In this document: piece by piece, positions 1-12,300 of the stretch
Numbering within the stretch: position 1 is the stretch's first letter
How the letters are laid out: each line of letters opens with the position of its first letter
Assembly (NCBI GenBank): GCA_036852015.1
Contig: JAANDG010000207.1
Coordinates: forward strand, 124,001 to 188,000
Length of the DNA: 64,000 nucleotides
Reading direction: 5' to 3'
Origin: Pelodera strongyloides
Taxonomy: Eukaryota > Nematoda > Chromadorea > Rhabditida > Rhabditidae
Translations under genes and position numbers: made by a program
Notes under the pieces: model-generated
Seen by the model: the letters and a program-made list of their open reading frames with translations, nothing else
What the model was told of the DNA's origin: nothing
Database searches by the model: none

Positions 1-968
1 AAACAGACAATTTGTCTCCGGATATAGCAGCATCTGTCGTTCCGAATTTCTGTCCTTGTGCCAAATTCGCTCACAATTAGTAAATCGCATCTTGATCTGA
101 AAAAAATGTTGGTTGTTTTGGTTTCTTTGTGTGTTTATGATTTATCGATTTGTTTCAGGTTTATCCATATTGGAGCAATAAATTGATTATGGATAGCTAG
201 ACGCGTCGGCGCGGGGATTCGGTTCAATATCAATTTTCGGTTCGAAAGGTTTGTAGGATTCAGGGTTATTTTATTGAAAAGTGTGCAATTTGGTTATTGA
301 AACTAGTAATGGTTTTGACTTGGTGTTTCAGTTCTTTTAGGTTTTATTATTAATTGTAAGGTTTCTGACCTGTGGTTCATTTCAGGTTCTCAGAGGGAGT
401 CGCTGGGTAAATAGATGGCGTTGCGGTTGTCGGTTGGTTAGCAGACGGTTTTATCGATCGATTCGCGCAGAGAATCGACGGACGGGTCGGTGTTCAGGGT
501 TTTCCCGTTATGATTAGAATATGTCGTGTTAGGTTGTAAAGCGGTTTCACAATAATCGGTTGGTACAGGTTTTTTCAATTCCAGCGGTTTCAGTCTTTTT
601 ATTACAGGTTTCGCGTATCGAAACGAAATCACTGGAACATACGAGTCAATGAAAGGAATCAAGAAATTTAATTCAGAAACAATTAAATAAACGTTCAATT
701 TCACATAATGTGATAATCCTGGTTTTTGAATTTTTACGATTTTGACGGTTCTTTTTTGTTTAAAGAATATTTCGGGGCACCATTTAGAAGGAATGCATAG
801 AATTGAATATCGGTTCAGGATTGTATAGCATTGGTTAGACTGAATCATAAGCGCAGAAATTTGGTTCAGGTAATGTCACGGTTCGATCATTTTCGGGGCA
901 CCAATGTGCAAACCAGAAAACAATATAGCCGAGTACAATAAGGTTGACAAGGAGGTTGCTGGTTTACA
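1..968. other. Unassigned AT-rich stretch with two PBS-like motifs
   Basis: I recognise no gene here. A 136-codon open frame on the minus strand (438-848) has no domain I know. The motif TTCGGGGCACCA occurs twice (about 771-782 and 899-910). Its complement, TGGTGCCCCGAA, looks like a primer-binding site of Ty3/BEL-type LTR retroelements. That could mean a minus-strand LTR-element remnant ends here, but no gag or pol motif supports it. Confidence 0.25.
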
Positions 969-989
969 ATGATAAAATACAATAAACAA

Positions 990-1198
990 AACAAGGTCCG
1001 AGCTTATCCACCATTCTTGGGCGGCGCTACGAGACCACTACATAAAAAGACATATTGGGTCCGGGCTTATCCACAACATAGGGTGGCGCCACGAGACCGC
1101 ACAAAAAGAATCAAACCCCGATTCTCCTATTCATTCAATTTCTCCTATTCAAACTATTCAATTTCTCCTATTCAAAAAAGAATCTCCTATTCAAACCC
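990..1198. repeat. Short direct repeats before the first LINE
   Basis: Two imperfect copies of a roughly 45-bp segment (about 994-1040 and 1057-1102) share a GTCCG-GCTTATCCAC core and a GCGGC/GGCGCC-ACGAGACC end. They are followed by four to five copies of a 13-16-bp unit containing TCTCCTATTCAA (1122-1192). The LINE coding sequence begins immediately afterwards, so this may be filler at its 5' truncation point. Confidence 0.5.
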
Positions 1199-4100
1199 CG
1201 ATCTGTTTATTTGTATCGAATCTTGGTTAAAAAGCATAGTCAGAGATTCTACTATTTTAAGTAATTCGGATTTTCAAATTTTACGTTTTGATAGAAATCG
1301 ATCTCAGAAAGGCGGGGGTATTTGCATATATGCAAAACCATGGCTGATTTGCAAAGAGCATTTCTCTACCGGAAATTCAAATTTTGAAGTGTATTGTATT
1401 GAAATTGAAGATGTCATGAATTTTAGGAAAATACGTTTTGTAATAGTGTATAGATTGCCCGGTTGTGTTGTATCGGCAGACGCAGCACTTTATGACCTTA
1501 TCGTAAACTTATGTAGTTCTGGGAAGGAAACAATCGTTCTAGGCGATTTCAATCTCCACTATGACTTTGATAACCCCAACCCCAAATGTTCTAAGGAAAG
1601 AGAGTTTGCATCTTTTGTTTCTTCTATGGGCTGGGCTCATTTTGTTTCTGACCAACTCGAGAACAACGTATTATCGATCATTTGTTTACAAGCTCTACTA
1701 ATCTTATTTCTAATGTATCTGTCAATCCTCCTGTTGGTACTTCTGACCACAACCTAATCTCTTTTAATTTAAATATGTCGGGAAGTCTCATCACAAAGAA
1801 ATCGCCAACTTTTGATTATAAAAACGCTGATTGGGCATCTATTCAGGATAGTCTGGATATAGATTGGGTTCAGTTCTTCGGGTACTACAATGATATAAAT
1901 GACTTAGAAGCTAAATTTTCTGACTATCTCCGTTCTCTTTTAAATGAATTTGTCCCCTTGGTGTATAAGGAAATTAAATTAGAGAAATTTCCTGCACATA
2001 TTAGAAATATGTTCTATCACAAACGCCGGCTCTTTCTTTTGAACAAAGGTTCTAATTCACAAATCATCAGCAATGAAATAAAAACCATAAGCAGGTCTCT
2101 TGATAAAGCTTTAGAAAAGTATTTTGCAAATAAAGAAAGGAAATATTTAAAGGGTCAGGCCCATTTCAAATGACCCCTATTTTTGATGATTCCATCTGAT
2201 TCTCCATGTCAAATATAGTAGGATGCAATATTTTTCTAATATTCAAGCGCAAAATTCACGCAGTATTCAGCAATTTACCCCTGCCAGTCATACCCAACTA
2301 TTTACCGCATTTGTCACGCCCCTTCGCGCTAATTGGGCAATATGCTCTATTGGGCGTGGCAGTTGCGATATCGGCGAATCAGCGCGAATGGGCGTGCCAA
2401 CTGCGATGGATAGCTGTGTATGACTGCTCACGTTAAATTGCTGAATAATGAGTGATTTTTGCGTTTGAAAATTAGAAAATTATTGCATCCTACTATATTT
2501 GACATGGAGAATCAGATGGAATTATCAAAAATAGGGGTCATTTGAAATGGGCCTGACCCTTTAATGGCAAACTGGGAAAGCGTTTTTTCTCATATGTAAA
2601 GGGAAAAATAAATAGGAAAAGTTCAATTGTAGTAGTTACTGAACCTGGAACTAATCGTATTATTTACGAAAATCAAACAAAGGCAGACCTAATAGGTCAA
2701 CAATTTGAATCGGTGTTTACTAATGATAATAATAATTTTCCTCCTATGAACGATATGAGCTACTCATATCGAAATGTAACTTTGTCGACAATATTCCCAT
2801 CTGATGTTCATAAGGCACTTGGAAAATTGAAAAATTCCTTTTCTCTCACATCTGATGGAATTCCACAATATGTTCTAAAATATTTAAGAAATGAATTATC
2901 TGAGCCTTTATCTCTGATGTTTAACATTTCTTTGGAAACTGGCAAAATACCATATTCATGGAGAAAGTCCTTTGTAACACCAGTTCCCAAGATTCCCAAA
3001 CCTGTTCTCCCTGTTCCTGTTCACTATAGGCCAATTGCAATCAATAGTGCTATATGCAAATCAATGGAAATACTTGTCCAAGAAAAGCTTCTTAAGTTCA
3101 TTAAGCATCTCAACTGTATTCCAGATGAGCAATATGGCTTTATTAAAGGAAAATCTGTTGATTTACAAATGTTAGACTGTCAGAAAAATTGGTTGACTTC
3201 CTATGAAAATAAGGAGTGCATTGACGTGGTCTATCTTGATATCGCAAAAGCTTTTGACAAAGTCGTACATTCCAAATTGTTGTATAAGCTTCGTAAACTG
3301 GGTTTTCCAGAGCAATTAGTTCTTTGGGTTCAAGATTTCCTTGCGGATAGAACCTTTCAAGTTAAAATAACCAATGATGTGTTTTCAAAAGAGTTCTGCT
3401 CTCCATCTGGGGTTCCGCAGGGTTCAGTTTTAGCTCCTATTCTATTTTTGCTTTACATCAGCGATTTACCTTCTAAAATAAAAACTTCTCCTAACATCCA
3501 AATCAGATGTTTTGCCGATGATTGCAAAATCTTTTGTAGTTATAGTCAAGCCTATTTTGCAGAAGCACACCGTTCTCTTGAGCACTCTCTTTCTTCACTA
3601 ACTGAATATTGTAAAGATTGGCAAATAGACCTCTCTGAATCAAAGTGCAGTGTCTTGTATCTTGGTAATAAAAATGTAAAACATGTGTACACCGTAAATG
3701 GTTTTTCCTTAAAAGCTGTAAATTCTGTGCGCGATTTGGGAATTTTGGTCCAAGACAATTGGCATTATGTAGATCACCTTAATAATATGTGTACTAAAGC
3801 TATGGGTTGTTGGTTTGCAATCAACAAAAGCATCAAGCTGCGTAATGCAGATGTTCTTATCAAAGCATATAAGGTGTGGGTTAGGCCCATTCTGGAATTT
3901 GCTAGTGTTGTATGGAGTCCTTATTTGAAAAAAGATATTTTGAAAGTGGAAAAGGTTCAATCACGCATAACGCGAATAATCTTTCAAAAGTGTTTTCCTA
4001 ACTTTCGTGTGCCTTCTTATAAAGGTCGTTTGTCGAAGTTTAATCTTCTGTCACTACAACATAGGAGAGTAAAACAAGATATTATTTTTTCATTCAAATT

Positions 4101-4404
4101 GCTCAAAGGAGAACTAGGTACTACCTTCAGTAGGTATTACATTTGGAAACCTACTAGAGGTCGTACCTCTGCATTTGAATTACATGTTCCATTCTCAAAA
4201 CTAAACCCTTATTATAATAGTTTCTTTATTAGAACTGCCAAGTGGATTAATAAACTTCCTGACAACGTTTTGCGTATCCAAAATTCCATGTCTCTCAAGA
4301 GGATGTTAGCCCAAAATACTAATTTGGCAGACATAATTGCCAACCTTGATATCACTGACATTACAGAAAATTTCCGGGAATTCAATTTTCAGCATATTCA
4401 ATAA
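1196..4404 (+). pseudogene. LINE ORF2 (endonuclease-reverse transcriptase), frameshifted and MITE-interrupted
   Basis: Endonuclease blocks are visible in order: IESWL, KGGGICIY, VYRLPG, LGDFNLH, then, after a frameshift near 1660-1690, GTSDHNLI, which carries the catalytic SDH motif. The frame runs to about 2146 and is interrupted by a TTAA MITE. Coding resumes at 2563 in a different frame even when the MITE is discounted, so a second one-base indel lies there. From 2563 to 4404 the reverse transcriptase is open. It has SLTSDGIPQ, VVYLDIAKAFDKVVH (motif A), SGVPQGSVLAPILF (motif B), RCFADDCKIF (motif C) and a thumb region with VRPILEFASVVWSPYLKKD. It resembles CR1/jockey enzymes rather than RTE or L1. 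Confidence 0.85.
2151..2560. mobile_element. TTAA MITE, family I (AGGGTCAGGCCC termini)
   Basis: A 410-bp non-coding element with inverted termini AGGGTCAGGCCCATTTCAAA, flanked by TTAA on both sides (2147-2150 and 2561-2564). It sits inside the LINE endonuclease-RT frame, so the boundaries are defined by interrupted coding sequence. The interior is itself palindromic. TTAA target and AGGG ends suggest mobilisation by a piggyBac-type transposase (inference). Confidence 0.85.
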
Positions 4405-5093
4405 TTTGTTTCTCTTCAGATACAACTTCCAGCGGTAGAATGAAAATTGTTCTAGATGAATTAAAGATCGACGACATGCCCATGGACGATGGATAAAATA
4501 TCTAAAATCTATTGACAATTGTATCGTTTCTTTTTCGTTTTTTTTCCTCAGAGATTATTTGCAGTATTCAATATTGACACGCAGTGCATATTACCCAGTT
4601 GCCAACTACTCAGTTACCAGTTACCCAGCTATCGGTTAGTTTAGAAAACCTTGTAATTAAGCCCAGTGGATTAACCACTCAAACAACCATTTGCGGTTCA
4701 GTGGTATTTCAGTGTAGCGCATTCGGTTTCCTGCGGGTGGAGGGTATTCACGGTGCTAGGGTTTAACTTTCTGTTGTCTAGTTTTTAACATTTATTTCTA
4801 GGTCCCAATAAGGTAGTATGTCTACTTATTTCTTAAACATTGTTCGTGAATGTGGCTCATTTTTTAAGGTAACATGGAAATACCACATTATTTGCTAAAG
4901 GGATTGATTCAAGGTTTGCTCAAACAAAAATGCTGGCTTTATTCCTTTGCAACAATATTCCAAATGCAGAATGTCCAATCTCATTGCTAATCAAATCAGT
5001 CATCTGTTTCCGTTTGTATGTTCGTTTTCAACTCTCATCCTCGGATGCACACCTTTTGGTGTATTTAATAAATAAATAAATAAATAAATAAAT

Positions 5094-5294
5094 AAACTAA
5101 TGTAGCACCCACTGGTGCTACATGACGGCGAATCGCTCCAAAATCACAGAATAAGATATTCACAAACTATAAGTAGGCCCGGAAGAAGTTTCCAGAAGAA
5201 ATATACAGTAAGATTGTGATGCTCAGGTAAAAAGCAAACTACGGTAACTAGAGAGCAACATAGAATTATGTAAATAGCGGTCGCGGTCGCGACA
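5094..5294. other. Unassigned spacer
   Basis: This short stretch lies between the LINE tail and a truncated MITE. It contains a small inverted repeat (TGTAGCACC...GGTGCTACA, 5101-5122) and nothing coding. Confidence 0.4.
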
Positions 5295-5465
5295 GGGCGT
5301 GCCAACTGCGATGGATAGCTGTGTATGACTGCTCACGTTAAATTGCTGAATAATAAGTGATTTTTGCGCTTGAAAATTAGAAAATGATTGCATCCTACTG
5401 TATTTGACATGGAGAATCAGATGGAATCATCAAAAATAGGGGTCATTTGAAATGGGCCTGACCCT
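5295..5465. mobile_element. TTAA MITE family I, 5'-truncated copy
   Basis: This is the right half of the same element family as 2151-2560. It ends in GGGCCTGACCCT directly followed by TTAA (5466-5469). The left half is missing. The TTAA at its right edge coincides with the conserved end of exon 5 of the tandem gene family (TTTAAG followed by GTTAG), so the element landed in that exon. Confidence 0.75.
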
Positions 5466-6478
5466 TTAAGGTTAGTTTAATGTGAATATGCACGCTTTCA
5501 TATAAAATATGTTTCCCCTTTGTAATATTCTCCGTTCCGTTTTGGCGAAACGCTCAGCAAAAGCAATTTACTGGCGAACTGCTAGCGAAACAATTGTTAT
5601 TGTCGTTCCGGCGAAAGGCAAGGAGAGAGTGCATGGAGTGAAGAGGCGGAGGAAATGTGGCGAAACGAAAATTATGGTGCTTCGCCATGCAGGCGGATGA
5701 GCGTTTCGCCAGGAAGGAACATATTTTGCTGTTTATGAACCCCCAATGCTTCGCAAAACGGCCAATTAAATTAATTTGTCGATGTTCTTCGTCACAGGAG
5801 CATGCTCAACAAAGCTAATCCAAACCCCACATATATTGGCGTACGGCAACCATAGACCATAGGCATAGGACGACGGCACACTGGATATGGACAATACTAG
5901 CCTTAGTGGCTGAGAGTGATAAACATTCTAGCATCTCCAGCCATACCTAGCCATAGCACGTTATTTCCGTCTATAGCGCCATGTGGTGTTTAGTTTTTCT
6001 GTGGCTACGTCAGTGTTTCATAAATCTGACGTAGCTAGGCTTTTTTTTAAATATGGACTATTGTAGACTTCCCTTTAAGAATTCCTCTGGTGGATCGTGG
6101 CACCACACCATTATCAACTACTGCAAACTGACAGAAATGGTTCCTGAAGCTAAAACTGAAAAATATGATCGATCAATTCCTACACAAAATGGGAGAACGA
6201 AAGAGAATTTGAGGGATATGTGCCTCTACCTGAGGTATCTGTTGTTGTATAATTTGTATAATTTGCTTTTCAAAATTTTATTTCTATCATGAACATCAAC
6301 ATTATTTAGATTTAGATACCGCCTTTTGCCAGAAGAAGGAAAAGAACAAGAAATACCTGATGATGCGGCTGAATATGACACAGAAACGACAACAGAAACA
6401 GAATATAAAAATGGAGTTTCAATTTTGTTCACATCATTATATTGGCTCGTACTTTATCTCGCGTTAGTTAACGTATAG
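5466..6478 (+). pseudogene. Tandem family copy 0: 3' remnant (end of exon 5, intron 5, exons 6 and 7)
   Basis: Only the 3' part of a family member remains. The last bases of exon 5 and the start of intron 5 (GGTTAGT, 5469 onward) match copy A. Exon 6 is 6080-6234 (155 bp, GSWHHTIINYCKL) and exon 7 is 6316-6478 (163 bp, YRLLPEEGKEQEIPDDAAEY, then a hydrophobic C-terminus FTSLYWLVLYLALVNV and a stop). The lengths and phases are identical to copy A. Exons 1-5 are absent: the sequence upstream is a truncated MITE and a LINE. The exons have no stops or frameshifts, so truncation is recent or the exons are still constrained. Function is unknown. Confidence 0.75.
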
Positions 6479-7284
6479 GGTAAAACAACGAAATATGGCA
6501 AAAAGAAAACGAATGTTAAGTTGATGAAAAATGCACACATTATGCATTATACCTAAGGTGTAAACTATAAACTAATGAATTTTACTTCATGCTCGAAACC
6601 ATTAAATTTTACAAATTTACGTTGTTATTGTTTTGTTCTGCTTGTCATGAAATCATGATTGATGATTCTTGCTGATAGCTAAATTTATTCAGTAAAAGAC
6701 TAATAATAATAATAATATTCCACCACATGTGATTATGCTACGTACTATTATTAATCGAAATACAATGTATAAGTTTTTCTTTGAGTAACATCTAGGAAAC
6801 TAGCACTATAGTGCATATATGTAGTAAATGCACGTAATAAAAGACGTTTTTATCTCCTTCGTGATAATTGATCAAAAAAACATCTTCACCTATTTCTCGT
6901 ACCAATCCTGTCGTGAATCTATGCTCCAATTATTGAAGGCTTGCAAAAGTTCGGAGTTTAAATTCTCTTCGAAGACCAGAAAAATGGGGAACTTTTTTTC
7001 TAGTTGAATCCGTATGAGCGCTGTTGTGACTCAAGGTACCGACAAAAATAGTTTATTGTAACACCAATGAAACAGATAGGTGTAAGGGAGAGCGAGCGCG
7101 TGACGGCCGATCCCATCCAGCAGTGTATAGAGGCTCCGCATTGTAGAGGCTCAGCGGTGATAGGGCGACGGTGGCGTAACTCGTCCTTCAGCTGCTCCAG
7201 CGCGGGTGCGGTTCCTGAAAGTGCAGATGTAAAGTAGAGTAGAGAATTTTGAAGTGTGGTCTTCTTGTCGAAGAGAACCATGTC
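6479..7284. other. 3' flank of copy 0 plus unassigned sequence
   Basis: 6479 to about 6870 matches the 3' flank of copy A, which is split by a roughly 10-kb insertion (16214-16275 and 26205-26400). The shared landmarks are a TGCATTA stretch, CATGAAATCATGATTGATGATTC and a TAGCTAA-TTATTCAGTAAAA run. About 6870-7284 shows no gene and ends where the third LINE is truncated. Confidence 0.6.
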
Positions 7285-8501
7285 TTACCCTTAGATCCAT
7301 TTCTTGTATTAAATATATATTGGAGTTCGCACATAGCAATAATTTAATTCCCAGTGAGCAACATGGTTTTCTAAAGAATCGGTCAAGAGAAACAGCTATC
7401 CTTTGTGCACTAAATGATTGGACACTTGCAATTGAAAATAATCATCAGGTGGACATAGTGTATTTTGATTTTGCAAAGGCTTTTGACCGTGTTTCTCACA
7501 AGAAACTACTTGGAAAACTTAGAACCATGTTGTTTCCTGAGTACATATGTAGATGGATACAAAATTGGCTAGAAGATCGTAAGATGATTGTCCGTGTTGG
7601 TAACGCTACTTCTAATGTCGTTGACTGTATAAGTGGTGTGCCACAAGGCTCAGTTTTAGGCCCTATACTGTTCACCCTTTTTACAGCAGATCTCGCTACA
7701 TGTTTAAGAAATATGGGTATTAAATTCGTTATGTATGCTGATGATATTAAAATCTATAGAGAAATTTCTAAGCCGTCTGATAGAATAGATTTGCAAAGTG
7801 CCGTAAATGTTGTTTATGAATGGTCTGAGAAATTTCAATTACCTTTGGCCCCTCATAAGTGTCAATCATTGTACTTAGGCACACGTAATCCCAAGGTGGA
7901 TTACATTTGCAATGGTTCTACAATATCGAAGGTAACTGAAATTAAAGATCTCGGTTTCATTATAACTGATAATCTAAGTTTTACTAAGCATGTTTCGTTT
8001 GTTTGTAATCAGGCGAGGAAGAGAATGTTTGCACTATTTCGAACTCTCAAAACACATAAAACCAGAATTCTCGTCCTTGCCTACACTTTGTATGTACGTT
8101 CAATTCTCGAATCTGGTTCTGTAGTCTTCAACCCTTATAAGAAAAAGGATAAGCTGGCTCTCGAAAGAGTCCAGCATATGTTTACTAAGCGTATTTTTAT
8201 GAGATCTCACTTGCTTAAGTATAACGAAACTCCCTCTAGTAATGAAAGAAATGTTGCTTTAGACTTGGATTCACTAGTAGATCGAAGAAAGAGTGCTGAT
8301 GCTAAAATGCTCCGGAAAATATTGGCCGGTAAGTGTGGAATACACTTACAAACAATGTACAAGTTTCGAGTTTCTATCACACGTAGAGGTAGATCAAAGG
8401 TCATTATTTCCAGAGTAATTAAAATGGTACGCAGACACTCATTCGTACATCGAACCTCGTTAATGATTGAGAGCAATCCGACAATATTTTCCCATTCGTA
8501 G
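7285..8501 (+). pseudogene. Reverse transcriptase fragment (YADD type), 5' truncated
   Basis: About 400 residues of reverse transcriptase with an uninterrupted frame. It contains SEQHGFLKNRS, DIVYFDFAKAFDRVSHKKL (motif A), GVPQGSVLGPILF (motif B), VMYADDIKIY (motif C, YADD box), LPLAPHKCQSLYLG, EIKDLGFIITDNLSF and a thumb region with YVRSILESGSVVFNP. The endonuclease and N-terminal finger are missing, so it cannot be autonomous. The C-terminal region (KMLRKILAGKCG...FVHRTS) recurs as a fragment on the minus strand at 40371-40600. Confidence 0.85.
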
Positions 8502-8633
8502 TCTTCAGTTATGATCTCCTGTATATTGTTGTATTTCTTTTTTGTTCGCTTTTTATGTCTTTGTGTATTTTATCGACAAACTGTGCGTGTACATTTTTGT
8601 GTGCGTAATAAATATTATTATATTATATTATAT
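7285..8633 (+). mobile_element. CR1/jockey-type non-LTR retrotransposon, distinct lineage, 5' truncated
   Basis: A second LINE lineage, clearly diverged in protein sequence from the two FADD-type copies. It starts abruptly inside the reverse transcriptase finger region and ends in an ATT/ATATT-rich tail (about 8605-8635) after the reading frame and a short 3' UTR. 5' truncation is typical of LINE insertions. Confidence 0.8.
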
Positions 8634-8807
8634 TCTACTCTCCCTATGCTAATATGTCCCAAGATCTACCAATTCTAGACATAACGAATAATTTAGAATA
8701 TTGTGATCCTGTAACATGCGCCTGTATGTTGCAAACGCTAAGAAGCTCATTATCAACCAATGTTTCCTCCGCAGCAGCTCACGTGTACTTCCCTTGTTTA
8801 GAGTTAA

Positions 8808-8845
8808 AGGGACAGGCCCATCAAAGTAAACCTATATAAACGTTC

Positions 8846-8898
<53 letters not shown>

Positions 8899-9231
8899 CA
8901 TTTTTATTACAAAATATGTAAACAAAATTTCACCTAAACTCACCCTGGGGAACTTTTTCCGATGAGCTCATCGTATATGTATACGGTAAAGCTGCATATT
9001 TTCAAGGTGTATATGCAAATTTAGCTCGCATTTTAATTTCACGATAAATTTGCATAGACAGCTTCGATCTCTGCAGTTTTACGGTATACATATATGCGAT
9101 GAGCGCATCGGAAAAAGTCCTCGAGGGGGAAAGCACTTGCAAGTATTTGGTTTGTATATATTGTAATAATATGCTCTATGTACATTATGAACATTTCGTA
9201 AATATAGGTTTAGTTTGATGGTCCTGTCCCT
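8808..9231. mobile_element. TTAA MITE, family II (AGGGACAGGCCC termini)
   Basis: A 424-bp element with inverted termini AGGGACAGGCCCATCAAAGT, flanked by TTAA (8804-8807 and 9232-9235). The interior is palindromic and carries a TA dinucleotide run (about 8848-8900). A relative occupies the equivalent position upstream of copy B (26942-27330). Confidence 0.85.
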
Positions 9232-9235
9232 TTAA

Positions 9236-9395
9236 GGGGCCAGTAGGTCCCACGAGCAAGAACCCAGGGTTTCAGGTAACTCGTGAAGATACGCACGGCA
9301 CGGCTTCGCGGGTGACCTTTCCTACAAATGTTGGACATCGATTATTACGCCTGAATTTGAATAATTGATGTTGAATATGTTGTTATGAAATTTGC
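9236..9395 (+). promoter_or_regulatory. Conserved 5' flank of tandem family copy A
   Basis: The 160 bp upstream of the start of copy A closely match those upstream of copy B (27335-27496). The shared landmarks are CAGTAGGTCCCA, GGGTTTCAGGTAACTCGTGA, GGCACGGCTTCGCGGGTGAC and TACAAATGTTGGA. Conservation while introns are full of insertions suggests promoter or 5' UTR content, or simply a recent duplication. No TATA box is obvious. Confidence 0.45.
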
Positions 9396-12300
9396 ATGAT
9401 AGTTCCATTGAATTCCGGTATTCGTGTGATGAAGTTGAGTTGGCCGGCGGTTGTTCTGCTCTTATGTCAAACAATAGAAGAATCACGATGTGAAGTACTA
9501 CCGGTGGCGCACACGGACCCACCGGATCTTTTTAAACGAACTGATACCTACTTCAGGCCACTGGGTAAGATGTGTTTATATTGACGAACAATAAGCCCCA
9601 GCCTAGATATACTAACTTTAAATTCTAAAATTTTAAAATTATTTTTACGCTTCAAGAGCGTGCACATTTATTCCAGGGTAAAAATGCAGATTCAATATCT
9701 TGCTTATGACATGTTCCGCAGAGGCCCTGAGCAGTAGGCGACGAGTTCCAGATGACAAGTCGCTCGACGTCTTCGGTCTAGGGCCAGGAGGGATCGCCCA
9801 TGATTCACTGTCACGGGCCGGAATAGTGTTGGTCTTATAGGGATGAGAGCCACCGTATTCCAGGGGGAATTCCCACAGGTCACCAATTGCGAGGCGCTGG
9901 CGTTTAGGCTCGGAAATTTACATTTTACAAGCGTTTTTTTCACGGATAGTTTCAATGTTTTCCATTCAGATTTTCGCTGTCACGATCTTGCACTCACTGG
10001 TGACTTCGACTTTTCGGAGTACTTTGTTACAGTTGGGCACCCATTAGAGGACTATAAAACTTCTGATAAAAAGTGTATATGCACTAATTGGGCGAAACAA
10101 TACTATCCAATACTTAAAGGATTGGACCCGATGATGGTGAACGTTTTTTTTTTTGATTTTGTTGTTTGTTAGCGAGCTGCTGAGAATCGTAAACGTGAGC
10201 CGAGAAAAAAAGTAGATCTTGGTGTGCACAAAAAGACTTCTTTATTATTGTTTATCTCGCTTCTCCATTCAAAAAGGTGCTTCAATTTCAGCCATACTAT
10301 ATCAACACATTGCATAGAGGCATCGCATTGGCTAACAATTCCAACTTGTTCCTGAGTAGGAAAACACCACTACAACGCACCAAGTTCTATTGTGCGAGCC
10401 TGAGATCGGTCAGTTGGTATGGTTGTTTCGATTAGAATTAAAGAATTGTGAGGAAGATTTCTTTGTTTACTTTCTTACCGATTATCGATTAAGACGTGTT
10501 TATTATCAGAATTCAATTCTTTTTCGAGTTTTTACGAGATTTACAAGAAAATATAGTAAAGGAACATGTGGCGGCGGGGATCGTTGTTCATGCCTTCAAA
10601 TCATCATGTTGCGCGGATGAAGCAATAGAAAATATCATTGTTTATTCAAAGGAGGTAATCAGAGAAAGTTAAAGGGAATATGTATGCCCTTTTTGAAGTT
10701 AAGCTGTATTAATAGAATGTGTGTTCCTCATTAAGGAAACAACAACAAAAATTGTTAAAAGTTTCCCATTTAAAAGAAAATGATTTTCAAAGTTCATCTT
10801 TTCCATAGTAAACGCGTTGCTTGACCCCCTGGCTTACACGGCAGTGCTGATGGAGCAAAAATTTTTGCATATGTGTGCATACATCGGCATATAGCATGCA
10901 ACAGCGACATATTTGCATGCAAATGAGAATATTCGAATTTACATATTCAGTCGCCTACTTAAATTCATGTCTGGTGTGGAAACTCTAGTTTCGCAGTTGT
11001 TTTGCTCATTTTGAGTGCCTACATATTCCCTTTAACATGGGTCGTGGGTCGGCGGCCTCCTGTTCGTTCCTTCCGCTCTCCTTTTATAGCGCAAGTCGGT
11101 CGATCACTGAAATCATATTTGTTATTGGGGAAATGACGTCTGATCTCGTGATGTCTGCCATGTTCCTCCCGCGCAACAGCTGATCGCTGTTGCCCGGGTG
11201 TTGGCTGTATCTTGGGGAGGGGTTGGCTTACATCTCCCTTAACAACGTGCAGTCCGTCCTCGGACGTCTTTAAGTGTGGGAAAAAAATGCGTTTTGGCTA
11301 GGTTATTTGTTGTTGTTACTATGGTTTTTTTTGGTTACGTTTAAAAGTTCTTACGTGTACGAGACATTACGTGTCCTTCTGTGAGCATGGGTCTCAGAAC
11401 ACGACTCCAGTTGGCAAGCTCCTTGAGTAATGGGTGTCCGATGACAGCCACTGCGGTCTGGGCTCTGGAGACGGCGACATTCACTCGGCGGGCGTCGTCG
11501 AGGAATTCTTCGGCTGCATTGTTGATTGATGTCTGAATTAAATGTTGTTTTGCTATGTTATGTTGCGGGAATTGCGGTACTGGTGCTACGGTCTTCACCT
11601 AGATACATTTACTGCGTATTGACTTGGGGGTTTTTTTTAGAAAGAATTTGAGAGGTTTACCTTCGCCGTGGTGATGATTACCACGCGTCTCTCCATTCCT
11701 TGAGCTCCGTCGATTGTCACCATGGGTACCTCGTCGAGGGCGTTATTTTGCGGACGGCGCATTTCCAAGCACATCTTCTGCCCCACGTACGGTGTGATGA
11801 TGATGTCGTCTGCGCGGATGCCTGCACCGAGAACCAACTCCTGTACGAGGTTCCAGACGACTGTAGCTTCCTTCTCGTTTTCCCACGAACCTCCGACTGT
11901 CTTTCTTGCGACGGACAGTACCTCTCCCAGCGTCGTTTCCGGGTACAAAAGACCCGGTGCAATGCTGGCACTGGATGGTTGTCTCGCCGTCGTCAGTCGA
12001 CCTCCGTAGAAGGCGTTTCCCACGGTGTGTAGCAGTCGGTGTGGCATGCGGAAGTTGTTGGTGAGTGGATACTCAGGCACGCCGGACCGACGCACCAGGT
12101 CTGCGATTGAGTTGAGAGATAGCCGTTTCATCACTTCCATCGCTTGCGGAAGCACGTAGGGTGCGAGTTGGCGCGTATCGCCCACGAAGGCAATTTGAGC
12201 GTACGGCGCCGCGAGCGTGATGGCAAATGCAGCGGCTTCGTTGACCTGCGAAGCTTCTTCGATGATAATGTGGCTCGGAGTCTCGAAGTGAGTGCCGGTG

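Larger units (their letters stand above)
1196..5093 (+). mobile_element. CR1/jockey-type non-LTR retrotransposon, copy 1 (5' truncated, broken)
   Basis: This is a LINE carrying an APE-type endonuclease followed by reverse transcriptase. Compared with the more complete copy at 16280-25945, it starts inside the endonuclease and lacks ORF1 and about 25 N-terminal residues of ORF2. The 3' untranslated region (4405-5060) ends in a TAAA repeat tail (about 5065-5093), as is usual for target-primed reverse transcription. A TTAA MITE (2151-2560) sits inside its coding region. The element is dead because of at least two frameshifts. Confidence 0.85.
10556..11234. repeat. Left 316-bp direct repeat of the helicase locus, split by a MITE
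   Basis: Without the 359-bp MITE and one TTAA (10669-11031), this segment is exactly 316 bp and matches 13411-13726 with only a few substitutions. It contains, on the minus strand, the first dozen codons of the helicase (MNNDPRRHMF region), its 5' leader and a TATAAAAGG box (11080-11088). It lies beyond the 3' end of the helicase gene, so the promoter and start are present at both ends of the locus. Confidence 0.85.

Noticed and set aside
2206..2436. Recurring 60-75-residue open frames with a YDIFLIFKRKIHAVFSNLP-like start
   Set aside because: They occur in every family I MITE on either strand because of the palindrome; no evidence of translation.
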